Origin: an uncultured Bacteroidota bacterium
GTDB lineage: Bacteria; Bacteroidota; Bacteroidia; Flavobacteriales; Flavobacteriaceae
Assembly (NCBI GenBank): GCA_903888655.1
Contig: CAISUR010000025.1
Coordinates: 1 to 7,316 of the forward strand
Reading direction: 5' to 3'
DNA: 7,316 nt
Below, one piece after another: positions 1-6,710 of this stretch. Below the pieces are notes generated by a model. That model was not told the origin of the DNA. It saw nothing but the letters and a program-made list of their open reading frames with translations, and did no database searches. Numbering within the stretch: the first letter of the stretch is position 1; every line of letters starts with the position of its first letter. Both the position numbers and the translations under genes were made by a program.

Positions 1-329
1 ATACGGCATTTTTAGAATTATTTGCAAGACCTTTCAAAACGTCTTTCACCGAGATTTGAAGAATTACGTTGATTCCTCCTTCAAGGTCAAGACCTTTATT
101 GATTTGCTTATTTCTTACTTCCTCAAAAGTGTAGTCAGTAATTCCTAAACTAAAAACTTTCTCTTTACTAATCGAGTCTAAATACTTCAACTCTTTTTTC
201 TCATTTCCATGAGCAAACGTTTTAGCATCTTGTTGTACCTTGTTTGAAACAAAAGTGAAAGAAAGTTGGTAAATGCTTACCAATGCAAATAGAATTGCGA
301 AAAATTTAATAAGTCCTTTATTCTGCATT
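1..329 (-). CDS. secDF: Protein translocase subunit SecD/SecDF, N-terminal part (runs off the window)
   Basis: The first 109 codons of a SecD-type protein read from an ATG at 329-327 to the window edge. SecD and SecF (one fused chain in many Bacteroidota) form an inner-membrane complex that uses the proton gradient to help pull proteins through SecYEG. Seen here: a short basic N-terminus (K4, K8), a hydrophobic segment at about residues 6-26 (first membrane span), the start of the periplasmic region, and the motif GLDLEGG at 79-85, the conserved SecD signature after the first span. A Lys/Glu-rich stretch at about 36-60 separates the span from the motif. Whether SecF is fused cannot be seen; the fused name rests on what is usual in flavobacteria. 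The start is the first ATG before the membrane span and has no Shine-Dalgarno. It has its own promoter and a long leader upstream. Confidence 0.88.
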
Positions 330-386
330 ATTACTAAAAATTAATTAATTTTTTTGTTTGTTAGAATTTCAAAAAACAAATAAATA

Positions 387-432
387 TCAAGTAATATATT
401 GATTTTCAATAGAAATCATAAAAAACACTTGA
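387..432 (-). promoter_or_regulatory. Structured secDF leader with nested inverted repeats and a 10-codon mini-ORF
   Basis: The untranslated leader of secDF can fold into a second, nested structure. TCAAGT (432-427) is complementary to ACTTGA (392-387), and inside it ATTGA (410-406) pairs with TCAAT (402-398) around a loop AAA. The same stretch holds a small open frame, ATG at 419-417 to TGA at 389-387, reading MISIENQYIT. All of this is direct reading. Whether the RNA folds this way or the mini-ORF is translated is unknown, and such short matches occur by chance in A+T-rich DNA. Confidence 0.3.
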
Positions 433-435
433 CTA

Positions 436-453
436 CACGTTTTTTGAAACGTG
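436..453. promoter_or_regulatory. Inverted repeat over the predicted secDF transcription start (operator or 5' hairpin)
   Basis: CACGTTT (436-442) and AAACGTG (447-453) are exact inverted repeats around the 4-base spacer TTTG. The repeat starts directly after the last base of the -7 element (454), so it covers the expected transcription start. It could be a site for a dimeric repressor or activator, or a hairpin at the very 5' end of the mRNA. No run of T follows on either strand that would make it a normal terminator. Confidence 0.5.
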
Positions 454-483
454 CAAATATATAATTAACCTAAAGATTAACAA
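454..483 (-). promoter_or_regulatory. Bacteroidota-type promoter of secDF
   Basis: On the minus strand TTG (483-481) is followed after 19 bases by TATATTTG (461-454). This matches the Bacteroidota housekeeping sigma-factor pattern, a -33 TTG and a -7 TAnnTTTG about 19 bases apart. Transcription would start about five bases past the -7 element, near 449, leaving a leader of roughly 120 bases before the secDF ATG. It lies just beyond the mdh terminator, so secDF is probably transcribed independently of mdh. Confidence 0.75.
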
Positions 484-503
484 ATTATTTACACATTAAT
501 ATC

Positions 504-530
504 AAAAAAAAGACCGCAAAAATGCAGTCT
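504..530 (-). terminator. Rho-independent terminator after mdh
   Basis: On the minus strand AGACTGC (530-524) pairs with GCGGTCT (517-511) through 7 base pairs, one of them G-T, around a 6-base loop. An unbroken run of T follows at 511-504. It begins 21 bases after the mdh stop codon and ends before the secDF promoter. It is therefore the likely end of the transcript carrying mdh. Confidence 0.85.
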
Positions 531-551
531 CTTTTATAATTTATTTAATCG

Positions 552-1487
552 TTAAGCCAAAATCGATTTCAAATCGGCGTTCATGGCTCTAACTGCTTCT
601 GCACTTTTTGCAAATTTAGCTTTTTCTTCATCATTCAAATTGATGTCGACTATTTTTTCAACACCATTTCTGCCAATGATACAAGGAACACCAATACAAA
701 TATCGCTTTGTCCATATTCTCCTTCAAGCATTACCGAACAAGGAATCATTTTCTTTTGATCGTTTAAAATTGCATCTACTAAAAATGCCACAGAAGCTCC
801 AGGTGCGTACCATGCAGAAGTTCCTAATAAAGCGGTCAAAGTTGCTCCACCAACCATAGTATCAGCAGCTACTTTAGACAATTCATCTTCTGATAAAAAT
901 TGAGAAACGGGAACACCATTATAGGAAGCTAGACGCGTTAACGGAATCATTGTAGTATCTCCATGACCTCCAACAACCATTCCTTGAATATCATTAGCGG
1001 GTTTATCTAAAGCTAATGACAAATATGTTTTAAAACGAGAGCTATCTAAAGTTCCACCCATTCCAATAATTCTGTTTTTTGGCAAACCAGTAGCTTTTAA
1101 TGTTAAATAGGTCATAGTGTCCATTGGATTGGAAACTACAACCACAATAGCATTAGGAGAATGAGCTAATAAATTTTCGGCTACACCTTTTACAATCCCA
1201 GCATTGATCCCAATTAATTCTTCACGAGTCATACCCGGTTTTCTTGGAATTCCAGAAGTAATAACAACCACATCACTTCCAGCAGTTTTGGTATAATCAT
1301 TGGTACTTCCCACCATTTTAGTATTGAATCCTAAAGTGGTTTGCGTTTGCATGATGTCAAGTGCTTTTCCTTCTGCAAAACCTTCTCTAATGTCTAATAA
1401 TACGATTTCACTCGCAATTCTTCTGTAAGCAATAGCATCAGCGCATGTCGCACCAACGTTTCCTGCTCCAACTATTGTAACTTTCAT
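552..1487 (-). CDS. mdh: Malate dehydrogenase (NAD-dependent, LDH-like type)
   Basis: Interconverts malate and oxaloacetate with NAD in the cytoplasm, the last step of the TCA cycle. The 311-residue chain is full length for the LDH-like group. Visible residues: the Rossmann loop GAGNVG at 7-12; D32 at the end of the second strand, which selects NAD over NADP; R82 and R88 in the mobile loop PRKPGMTREE (81-90), where the first Arg distinguishes malate from lactate dehydrogenases; N120 in SNPMD; the catalytic pair D148 and H175 (GGHGD, 173-177); and R151, which holds the substrate carboxylate. The ATG at 1487-1485 is right because the nucleotide-binding strand starts four residues later. It begins 30 bases after the stop of the outer-membrane protein gene with no promoter motif in the gap, so it is probably read from gyrB onward. 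A terminator follows it. Confidence 0.97.
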   Translation of the reverse strand: MKVTIVGAGNVGATCADAIAYRRIASEIVLLDIREGFAEGKALDIMQTQTTLGFNTKMVGSTNDYTKTAGSDVVVITSGIPRKPGMTREELIGINAGIVKGVAENLLAHSPNAIVVVVSNPMDTMTYLTLKATGLPKNRIIGMGGTLDSSRFKTYLSLALDKPANDIQGMVVGGHGDTTMIPLTRLASYNGVPVSQFLSEDELSKVAADTMVGGATLTALLGTSAWYAPGASVAFLVDAILNDQKKMIPCSVMLEGEYGQSDICIGVPCIIGRNGVEKIVDINLNDEEKAKFAKSAEAVRAMNADLKSILA

Positions 1488-1517
1488 TTGATAGTGTGTT
1501 ATATATTGATAAAAAAA

Positions 1518-2543
1518 TTAAAATTCGTATTGAACGGACAAGTTTGTATTGACAAATTTACCAAAAGCCAATGAAGTTTGCACATAAATTTTGCTAAATT
1601 GGTATCGACCCGATATTTCTCCAATGTAATTAAACTTTGTTTTGTAAATTTCTTTTAGTTTCTCATTCAAGATATATTGAACAGGAATAATATCTTCAAT
1701 TTGACCTCTTTCCCCAGTAAGTAAGTATTTAAAATCGCTCACATTGGTTATTGAACTGACCATTAATTCAAATTTCTTCCATTGTTTAGAAGCACTTACT
1801 TGAAATTGCCAAGTATCAACCTTTCCGGTAATCTGGTTTATACCGAGATTTCCGTATGAAGTATAGGTGTCTAAAAAATCAAAGCTGATGTTTTCTTTAG
1901 AAAATGCCACAAGGGCAGCTACATTAATTTTCTTTTTTTCAAGCGATTTGAAATACTGACTAAAATTATGTTTCAATCCAAAACCATACACCTGATAATT
2001 ACCTCTCACTAGTTTGACTTTGGTTGAATATTTTCCAACTACCTCAAATCCTTTCCACAACGAAATAGATCCTTGTATATACGGATAAACGATTGTCTCT
2101 TCATTAACTCCATTAGGCGCAGACACTTTTATTGGATTTGTATCTATTTGACCTGTCAAATAATAATTGGTATCACTCCCCAAAGCTGTTGGCACCGTTG
2201 CAGAAGTTACGTTGTCACCATTTGCATTCTGAATGGAAAAAAAAGAAAATTCAGAATTATTGATTTGAAAACTTCGATCTCGGTGGGGAACAAAAAAAAC
2301 ATTGGTATTGATGGCTAACGTGACATCAAATAATTTTCTCTTTTTAGGAGAAGTCATCCAACCAGATGAGGCTTGATAAACCGCTGCATCCGTAGCCGGA
2401 GTAATGTATTTTTCAGAATACATTGTAGCATCGTTCAAAAAACGACCAATTTGATCGAAAGTCTGCGCAGTTTGAGAAAAGGACTTGCTCGAAACCATCA
2501 AGCAAATCCCAATCATAATATATTTAGAAAATTGATTACGCAT
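1518..2543 (-). CDS. Probable outer-membrane beta-barrel protein, likely DUF6588 family
   Basis: A 341-residue exported protein of unknown function. An upstream in-frame ATG at 2603 would add 20 residues inside gyrB. The ATG at 2543-2541 is preferred because it gives a normal signal peptide: basic residues at R2 and K7, a hydrophobic core at about 9-18, then a polar stretch ending SFSQ (21-24), where cleavage is likely. The mature part has many alternating strand-like stretches rich in aromatic residues and ends in SVQYEF with a terminal Phe, as in outer-membrane barrels inserted by the BAM machinery. A stretch near 71-102, with FFVP at 83-86 and DRSFQINNS at 89-97, recalls DUF6588 proteins of flavobacteria; that family name is from memory. 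The gene overlaps the end of gyrB by 8 bases, so translation may be coupled, and mdh follows after 30 bases. No enzyme motif was seen; the barrel call is inference. Confidence 0.72.
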   Translation of the reverse strand: MRNQFSKYIMIGICLMVSSKSFSQTAQTFDQIGRFLNDATMYSEKYITPATDAAVYQASSGWMTSPKKRKLFDVTLAINTNVFFVPHRDRSFQINNSEFSFFSIQNANGDNVTSATVPTALGSDTNYYLTGQIDTNPIKVSAPNGVNEETIVYPYIQGSISLWKGFEVVGKYSTKVKLVRGNYQVYGFGLKHNFSQYFKSLEKKKINVAALVAFSKENISFDFLDTYTSYGNLGINQITGKVDTWQFQVSASKQWKKFELMVSSITNVSDFKYLLTGERGQIEDIIPVQYILNEKLKEIYKTKFNYIGEISGRYQFSKIYVQTSLAFGKFVNTNLSVQYEF

Positions 2544-4476
2544 CAATATTGGCGTAAACAGCGTTCTTTTCAATAAATTCTCTTCTTGGCGGAACCTCAT
2601 CACCCATCAACATCGAGAAAACTCTATCAGCTTCTGTCAAACTATCTATAGTTACTTGTCGTAATGTTCTAAAGTTAGGATCCATAGTAGTTTCCCAAAG
2701 CTGTTCCGCATTCATTTCTCCAAGACCTTTATAACGTTGAATTGCGGCACTTCCACCCATTTTTTCGTTAGCGGTATCTCGTTGATCATCCGTCCAAGCG
2801 TATTCTTTTTTGTTTCCTTTTTTAACTAAATATAAAGGAGGTGCAGCTATATAAACGTGCCCACCTTCAATTAATTCTCTCATGAATCTGAAGAAGAACG
2901 TTAAAATTAAAGTAGCAATATGACTTCCATCAACATCGGCATCACACATAATAATTACTTTATGATACCTTAATTTTTCAAGATTTAAAGCTTTAGAATC
3001 TTCTTCGGTTCCAATTGTTACTCCCAGCGCCGTGAAAATATTTCTAATCTCTTCGTTTTCAAAAACTTTGTGATGCATGGCTTTTTCTACATTCAAAATC
3101 TTTCCTCGCAATGGCAAAATGGCCTGAAAGTTTCTATCACGTCCTTGTTTTGCAGTTCCTCCTGCCGAATCTCCCTCTACAAGATATACTTCGCATCTTG
3201 CAGGATCTTGTTCAGAACAATCTGACAATTTCCCAGGCAAACCACCACCGCCTAAAACGGTTTTACGTTGTACCATTTCACGAGCTTTCTTAGCTGCATG
3301 ACGGGCTTGAGCCGCAAGAATTACTTTTTGAACAATGATTTTAGCATCGTTTGGATTTTCTTCTAAGTAATTTTCAAGCATTTCAGAAACCGCTTGAGAA
3401 ACAGGAGAAACAACTTCTCTATTCCCTAATTTGGTTTTAGTTTGACCTTCGAATTGAGGTTCAGAAACTTTTACCGAAATAATAGCGGTTAATCCTTCAC
3501 GGAAGTCATCACCTGCGATTTCGAATTTTAATTTATCTAATAACCCCGAAGCATCAGCATATTTTTTCAACGTACGAGTCAATCCCATACGAAAACCTTG
3601 TAAATGTGTTCCTCCTTCGTGAGTGTTAATATTATTAACATAAGAAAAGATATTTTCAGAATAACTAGTGTTATAAACCAAAGCCACTTCCACAGGAATT
3701 TCTCCTTTTTCGTGCTCCATACTAATTACGTGAGAAATGATTGGCTCACGACCCATATCCAAGAACTTAACAAACTCCTTCAATCCTTCTTTGGAGTGAA
3801 AAACTTCGCCTTCAAACTCGCCTTTATCGTTAGTATGACGTTTATCTGTTAAGGTAATTGTAATTCCTTTATTAAGAAACGACAACTCACGCATACGAGC
3901 TGCTAACGTATCATAATTATATTCAATTGTTTGCGTGAAAATGGTTTTGTCAGGATGAAACGTAACCATGGTACCCCTTTTATCGGTAGTCCCAATTTGT
4001 TTTACCGGATACATTGCTTTTCCCTTTTCATACTCCTGCTCATAGATTTTTCCATCTCTAAAAACAGTCGCTCTTAAATTATCAGAAAGCGCATTTACAC
4101 AAGACACCCCAACACCGTGGAGTCCTCCAGAAACTTTATAGGAATCTTTATCGAATTTTCCTCCCGCTCCAATCTTGGTCATTACAACCTCAAGTGCCGA
4201 AACACCTTCTTTTTTATGTATATCAACGGGAATTCCACGACCGTTATCTTCAACTGTAACGGAATTATCTTCATTTATAAAAACACTAATAGTATCACAA
4301 TGCCCAGCTAATGCCTCATCAATTGAGTTATCTACTACTTCATAAACTAAATGGTGTAAACCTCTAACGCCCGTATCTCCAATGTACATAGATGGACGCA
4401 TTCTTACGTGCTCCATTCCCTCTAGCGCCTGAATACTGTCGGCTGAATAGCTATTTTTTTTAATTTCGTCGCTCAT
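2536..4476 (-). CDS. gyrB: DNA gyrase subunit B
   Basis: The ATPase subunit of DNA gyrase, which works with GyrA as an A2B2 enzyme to introduce negative supercoils. The 646-residue chain shows the full order of domains. GHKL ATPase: RPSMYIG at 27-33, EVVDN with catalytic E46 and N50, D77 in EDNGRG, GGLHGVG at 117-123. Transducer: QTKTKL with K347, which contacts the ATP gamma-phosphate. Toprim: EGDSAGG at 434-440, metal-binding DADVDG at 512-517. Tail: QRYKGLGEMN at 580-589 and PPRREFI at 629-635. It is shorter than the about 800-residue E. coli protein because it lacks the enterobacterial insert, as is normal in this phylum. TopoIV ParE is the main alternative, but the toprim region and PRREFIEKNA tail fit GyrB. 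The start is 12 residues before the first conserved segment, and the -7 element lies 39 bases upstream. Confidence 0.97.
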   Translation of the reverse strand: MSDEIKKNSYSADSIQALEGMEHVRMRPSMYIGDTGVRGLHHLVYEVVDNSIDEALAGHCDTISVFINEDNSVTVEDNGRGIPVDIHKKEGVSALEVVMTKIGAGGKFDKDSYKVSGGLHGVGVSCVNALSDNLRATVFRDGKIYEQEYEKGKAMYPVKQIGTTDKRGTMVTFHPDKTIFTQTIEYNYDTLAARMRELSFLNKGITITLTDKRHTNDKGEFEGEVFHSKEGLKEFVKFLDMGREPIISHVISMEHEKGEIPVEVALVYNTSYSENIFSYVNNINTHEGGTHLQGFRMGLTRTLKKYADASGLLDKLKFEIAGDDFREGLTAIISVKVSEPQFEGQTKTKLGNREVVSPVSQAVSEMLENYLEENPNDAKIIVQKVILAAQARHAAKKAREMVQRKTVLGGGGLPGKLSDCSEQDPARCEVYLVEGDSAGGTAKQGRDRNFQAILPLRGKILNVEKAMHHKVFENEEIRNIFTALGVTIGTEEDSKALNLEKLRYHKVIIMCDADVDGSHIATLILTFFFRFMRELIEGGHVYIAAPPLYLVKKGNKKEYAWTDDQRDTANEKMGGSAAIQRYKGLGEMNAEQLWETTMDPNFRTLRQVTIDSLTEADRVFSMLMGDEVPPRREFIEKNAVYANIDA

Positions 4477-4514
4477 AATAAATTATATCGTATGTATGAT
4501 TTTTGTCTAACACG

Positions 4515-4522
4515 CAAATATA
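4515..4522 (-). promoter_or_regulatory. -7 element of the gyrB promoter
   Basis: TATATTTG on the minus strand matches the Bacteroidota -7 consensus TAnnTTTG and lies 38 bases before the gyrB ATG, predicting a leader of about 30 bases. The expected -33 TTG is not matched at 19-base spacing; only TTT is present near 4542-4544. The same octamer drives secDF, and the next bases are also alike (GCGTGTT here, GCACGTT there). Confidence 0.65.
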
Positions 4523-4666
4523 CAAAAGCAAACGTGATTTTAAAGCGATTTTAAGCATTTTATAGTACAAGTTATCAACATTTATGTTTTAATAAATTTT
4601 AATTGATTTAAAGCTGTTTTTTATCGTCTAAAATTCAACTGTCTGATTAGAAAAGTATTATAATAC

Positions 4667-4700
4667 AAAAAGCGTTTATCAATAATGACAAACGCTTTTT
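4667..4700 (-). terminator. Strong Rho-independent terminator after asnB
   Basis: AAAAAGCGTTT (4667-4677) and AAACGCTTTTT (4690-4700) form an exact 11-pair stem. It can extend by TCA/TGA across one mismatch to a loop ATAA. On the minus strand the descending arm ends in five T, as expected for a terminator 66 bases after the asnB stop. The plus-strand reading is equally symmetrical, so it could stop transcription from either side, but no plus-strand gene is near. The perfect palindrome GTATTATAATAC (4655-4666) follows directly. Confidence 0.88.
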
Positions 4701-4765
4701 AAACAAACAAACTAAACTTCAATCTAAAATCAAGTAACAAGCCCGACTTTATTCTCTTCAATATT

Positions 4766-6439
4766 TTAAGCTTTTATATAAGCATCATCATGCACATTTG
4801 CCACAGCTCTACCCGATGGATCATTTAAATTTTTAAATGCTTCGTCCCATTCTAAGGCAATTTTGGTACTACAAGCAACGCTAGCTTCTTGTGGAACACA
4901 CAACGCTGCAGCATCACTTGGGAAATGTTCTGTAAAAAGAGAACGGTAATAGTATTCTTCTTTGGAGGTAGGAGTTTGCAGGGGAAACTTATATTTTGCA
5001 TTGGCTATTTGATCATCTGAAATTTCTTTAGCAACAACTTCTTTCAAGGTGTCAATCCAACTGTAACCAACACCATCGCTAAATTGCTCTTTTTGTCTCC
5101 AAGCAACACTTGCTGGCAACATGTCTTCGAATGCTTTACGCAAAACCCATTTTTCCATACGTTCTCCGTTAATCATTTTATCTTGTGGATTGATGCGCAT
5201 AGCAACATCCATAAATTCCTTATCTAAAAATGGTACACGTCCTTCAATTCCCCATGCGGCTAGACTTTTATTAGCTCGCAAGCAATCGTACATGTGCAAT
5301 TTACTTAATTTACGAACGGTTTCTTCATGAAATTCTTTGGCATTGGGTGCTTTATGAAAATACAAATAACCACCAAATAATTCATCGGAACCTTCTCCAG
5401 AAAGCACCATTTTAATTCCCATTGATTTAATAACTCTCGCCATTAAATACATTGGTGTCGAAGCCCGTATTGTGGTTACATCATACGTTTCTAAATTATA
5501 AATTACATCACGAACGGCATCTAAACCTTCTTGAATGGTGAATTTTATTTCGTGGTGAATGGTTCCTAAATGATCAGCAACCACTTGAGCAGCAGCCAAA
5601 TCAGGCGAACCTTCTAAACCGACTGCAAAAGAATGTAATTGCGGATACCAAGCATCAACGGTGTCTCCGGATTCAATTCTTTTTTGTGCATATTTTTTGG
5701 CGATTGCCGATGTTATCGATGAATCCAAACCTCCCGAAAGCAAAACTCCATAAGGAACATCACTCATCAATTGACGGTGCACGGCAGCTTCTAATGCTGT
5801 TTTAATTTCATCAATGCTGGTTTGATTATCCTTTACAGCATCATATTCGGTCCATTCTCTGTTGTACCATTTTACGAATTCGCCATCTTTACTTGACAAA
5901 TAATATCCAGGTGGAAATAATTCAATTTTGGTACAATAACCTTCAAGTGCTTTTAATTCTGATGCTACAAAAAAAGTCCCGTGTTGATCCCAACCGATGT
6001 ATAAAGGGATGATTCCCATGTGGTCACGAGCAATGAAATATTCATCTTTTTCAACATCATAAATTGCAAATCCGAAGATTCCATTCATTTCGTCTATGAA
6101 GTGAACTCCCTTTTCTTTGTATAAAGCCAAAATCACTTCACAATCACTTTCGGTTTGAAAATGGTATTTTCCTTCAAATTGTTTGCGTAATGCTCTATGA
6201 TTATATATTTCACCATTGGCTGCAAGAACCAGTTTTTTGTCTTCACTGAATAAAGGTTGCTTTCCTGAAGCTGGGTCAACAATAGCTAACCTTTCGTGAG
6301 CTAAAATAGCTTTGTCATTACTGAAAATTCCGCTCCAATCCGGTCCGCGATGACGGATGATTTTTGACATTTCTAACACCTGAGGTCTTATTACTTCTGA
6401 CTTTTGTTTTAAATCAAAGGCGCATACAATTCCACACAT
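4766..6439 (-). CDS. asnB: Asparagine synthase B (glutamine-hydrolysing)
   Basis: Makes asparagine from aspartate, ATP and glutamine in the cytoplasm. The 557 residues match the E. coli enzyme's length (about 554). The N-terminal class II glutaminase domain starts MCGIVCAF, so removal of Met exposes the catalytic Cys2. R50, the NGEIYN motif with N75 (75-80) and D99 complete its glutamine pocket. The C-terminal synthetase domain has the ATP pyrophosphatase loop SGGLDSS (235-241), SGEGSDELFGGY (347-358) with the catalytic glutamate E349, GRVPFLD (400-406) and RQKEQFSDGVG (448-458) with K450. The tail SGRAVANVHDDAYIKA also resembles the enteric AsnB end. The ATG is fixed because Cys2 must be the second residue. 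Upstream lie 268 bases with no gene. The leader is repeat-rich and no consensus -7 element was found there. A strong terminator follows. Confidence 0.97.
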   Translation of the reverse strand: MCGIVCAFDLKQKSEVIRPQVLEMSKIIRHRGPDWSGIFSNDKAILAHERLAIVDPASGKQPLFSEDKKLVLAANGEIYNHRALRKQFEGKYHFQTESDCEVILALYKEKGVHFIDEMNGIFGFAIYDVEKDEYFIARDHMGIIPLYIGWDQHGTFFVASELKALEGYCTKIELFPPGYYLSSKDGEFVKWYNREWTEYDAVKDNQTSIDEIKTALEAAVHRQLMSDVPYGVLLSGGLDSSITSAIAKKYAQKRIESGDTVDAWYPQLHSFAVGLEGSPDLAAAQVVADHLGTIHHEIKFTIQEGLDAVRDVIYNLETYDVTTIRASTPMYLMARVIKSMGIKMVLSGEGSDELFGGYLYFHKAPNAKEFHEETVRKLSKLHMYDCLRANKSLAAWGIEGRVPFLDKEFMDVAMRINPQDKMINGERMEKWVLRKAFEDMLPASVAWRQKEQFSDGVGYSWIDTLKEVVAKEISDDQIANAKYKFPLQTPTSKEEYYYRSLFTEHFPSDAAALCVPQEASVACSTKIALEWDEAFKNLNDPSGRAVANVHDDAYIKA

Positions 6440-6445
6440 TTTTTT

Positions 6446-6487
6446 AAGTTTATAAGTTTAAAAAGTTTAAGAGTTTATAAGGTTTAT
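6446..6487. repeat. Degenerate tandem repeat (8-9 base unit) directly upstream of asnB
   Basis: Five copies of RGTTTAWAA-like units start at 6447, 6455, 6464, 6472 and 6481, a spacing of 8, 9, 8 and 9 bases. The array ends 7 bases before the asnB ATG and so probably lies in its leader, where it reads as repeated UUAUAAAC. It may be slippage-derived A+T-rich filler; a regulatory role is not shown. The rest of 6440-6707 holds no gene, no clear -7 box and no strong hairpin. Confidence 0.6.
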
Positions 6488-6682
6488 CTCAAAAACTATA
6501 TTATTTATTTGATGAAGCAAAATTGAGTAAATACTTCAAATATTAAAACCAAAAAAGAATAATTAGTTATAAATTTAAACTAAAAATGAGATTTGAAGAG
6601 TAATTTTATAGTTAAACTGTTTGAAAAAGTAGATTTGGGTTTAAGATTGTTATTTATTAAAATGCTTTAATCTTTTAAAACA

Positions 6683-6710
6683 TTAAGAAATTAAGATTCA
6701 TTAAGATTTA
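6683..6710. repeat. Degenerate TTAAGA repeat at the end of the Gre-like gene
   Basis: TTAAGA occurs at 6683, 6691 and 6701, with ATT following the last two. The array runs into the stop codon (6710-6708) of the Gre-like gene. No GC-rich hairpin with a T run is seen here, so a terminator for that gene is not evident before asnB. An imperfect fold of AATG (6662-6665) with CATT (6681-6684) is too weak to call. Confidence 0.4.

Noticed and set aside
387..419. The 10-codon frame MISIENQYIT as a secretion-sensing leader peptide gene.
   Set aside because: Too short to hold both a stalling motif and an export signal, and an ATG plus stop at this distance is expected by chance. It is kept only as part of the leader description.
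1488..1517. A separate promoter for mdh in the 30-base gap.
   Set aside because: No TAnnTTTG box on the minus strand and too little room for a -33 element outside the upstream coding region. Co-transcription is simpler.
2073..4311. Several plus-strand open frames of 60-82 codons inside the outer-membrane gene and gyrB.
   Set aside because: They lie opposite strongly conserved coding sequence, lack promoters and recognisable domains, and are rich in rare or cysteine-containing stretches typical of antisense reading.
4572..4580. TTATCAACA resembles a DnaA box, near gyrB, which lies close to the origin in some bacteria.
   Set aside because: It is a single copy with one mismatch to TTATCCACA, without a cluster, an A+T-rich unwinding element set, or dnaA/dnaN nearby. 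Such matches are common by chance here.
5121..5330. Plus-strand open frame of 69 codons within asnB.
   Set aside because: It lies opposite the conserved synthetase domain of AsnB and has no recognisable family features.
6564..6582. Imperfect palindrome TAGTTATAAATTTAAACTA as a terminator of the Gre-like gene.
   Set aside because: It is all A/T apart from the ends, has central mismatches and no T run in the right place, so it would be too weak to end transcription.
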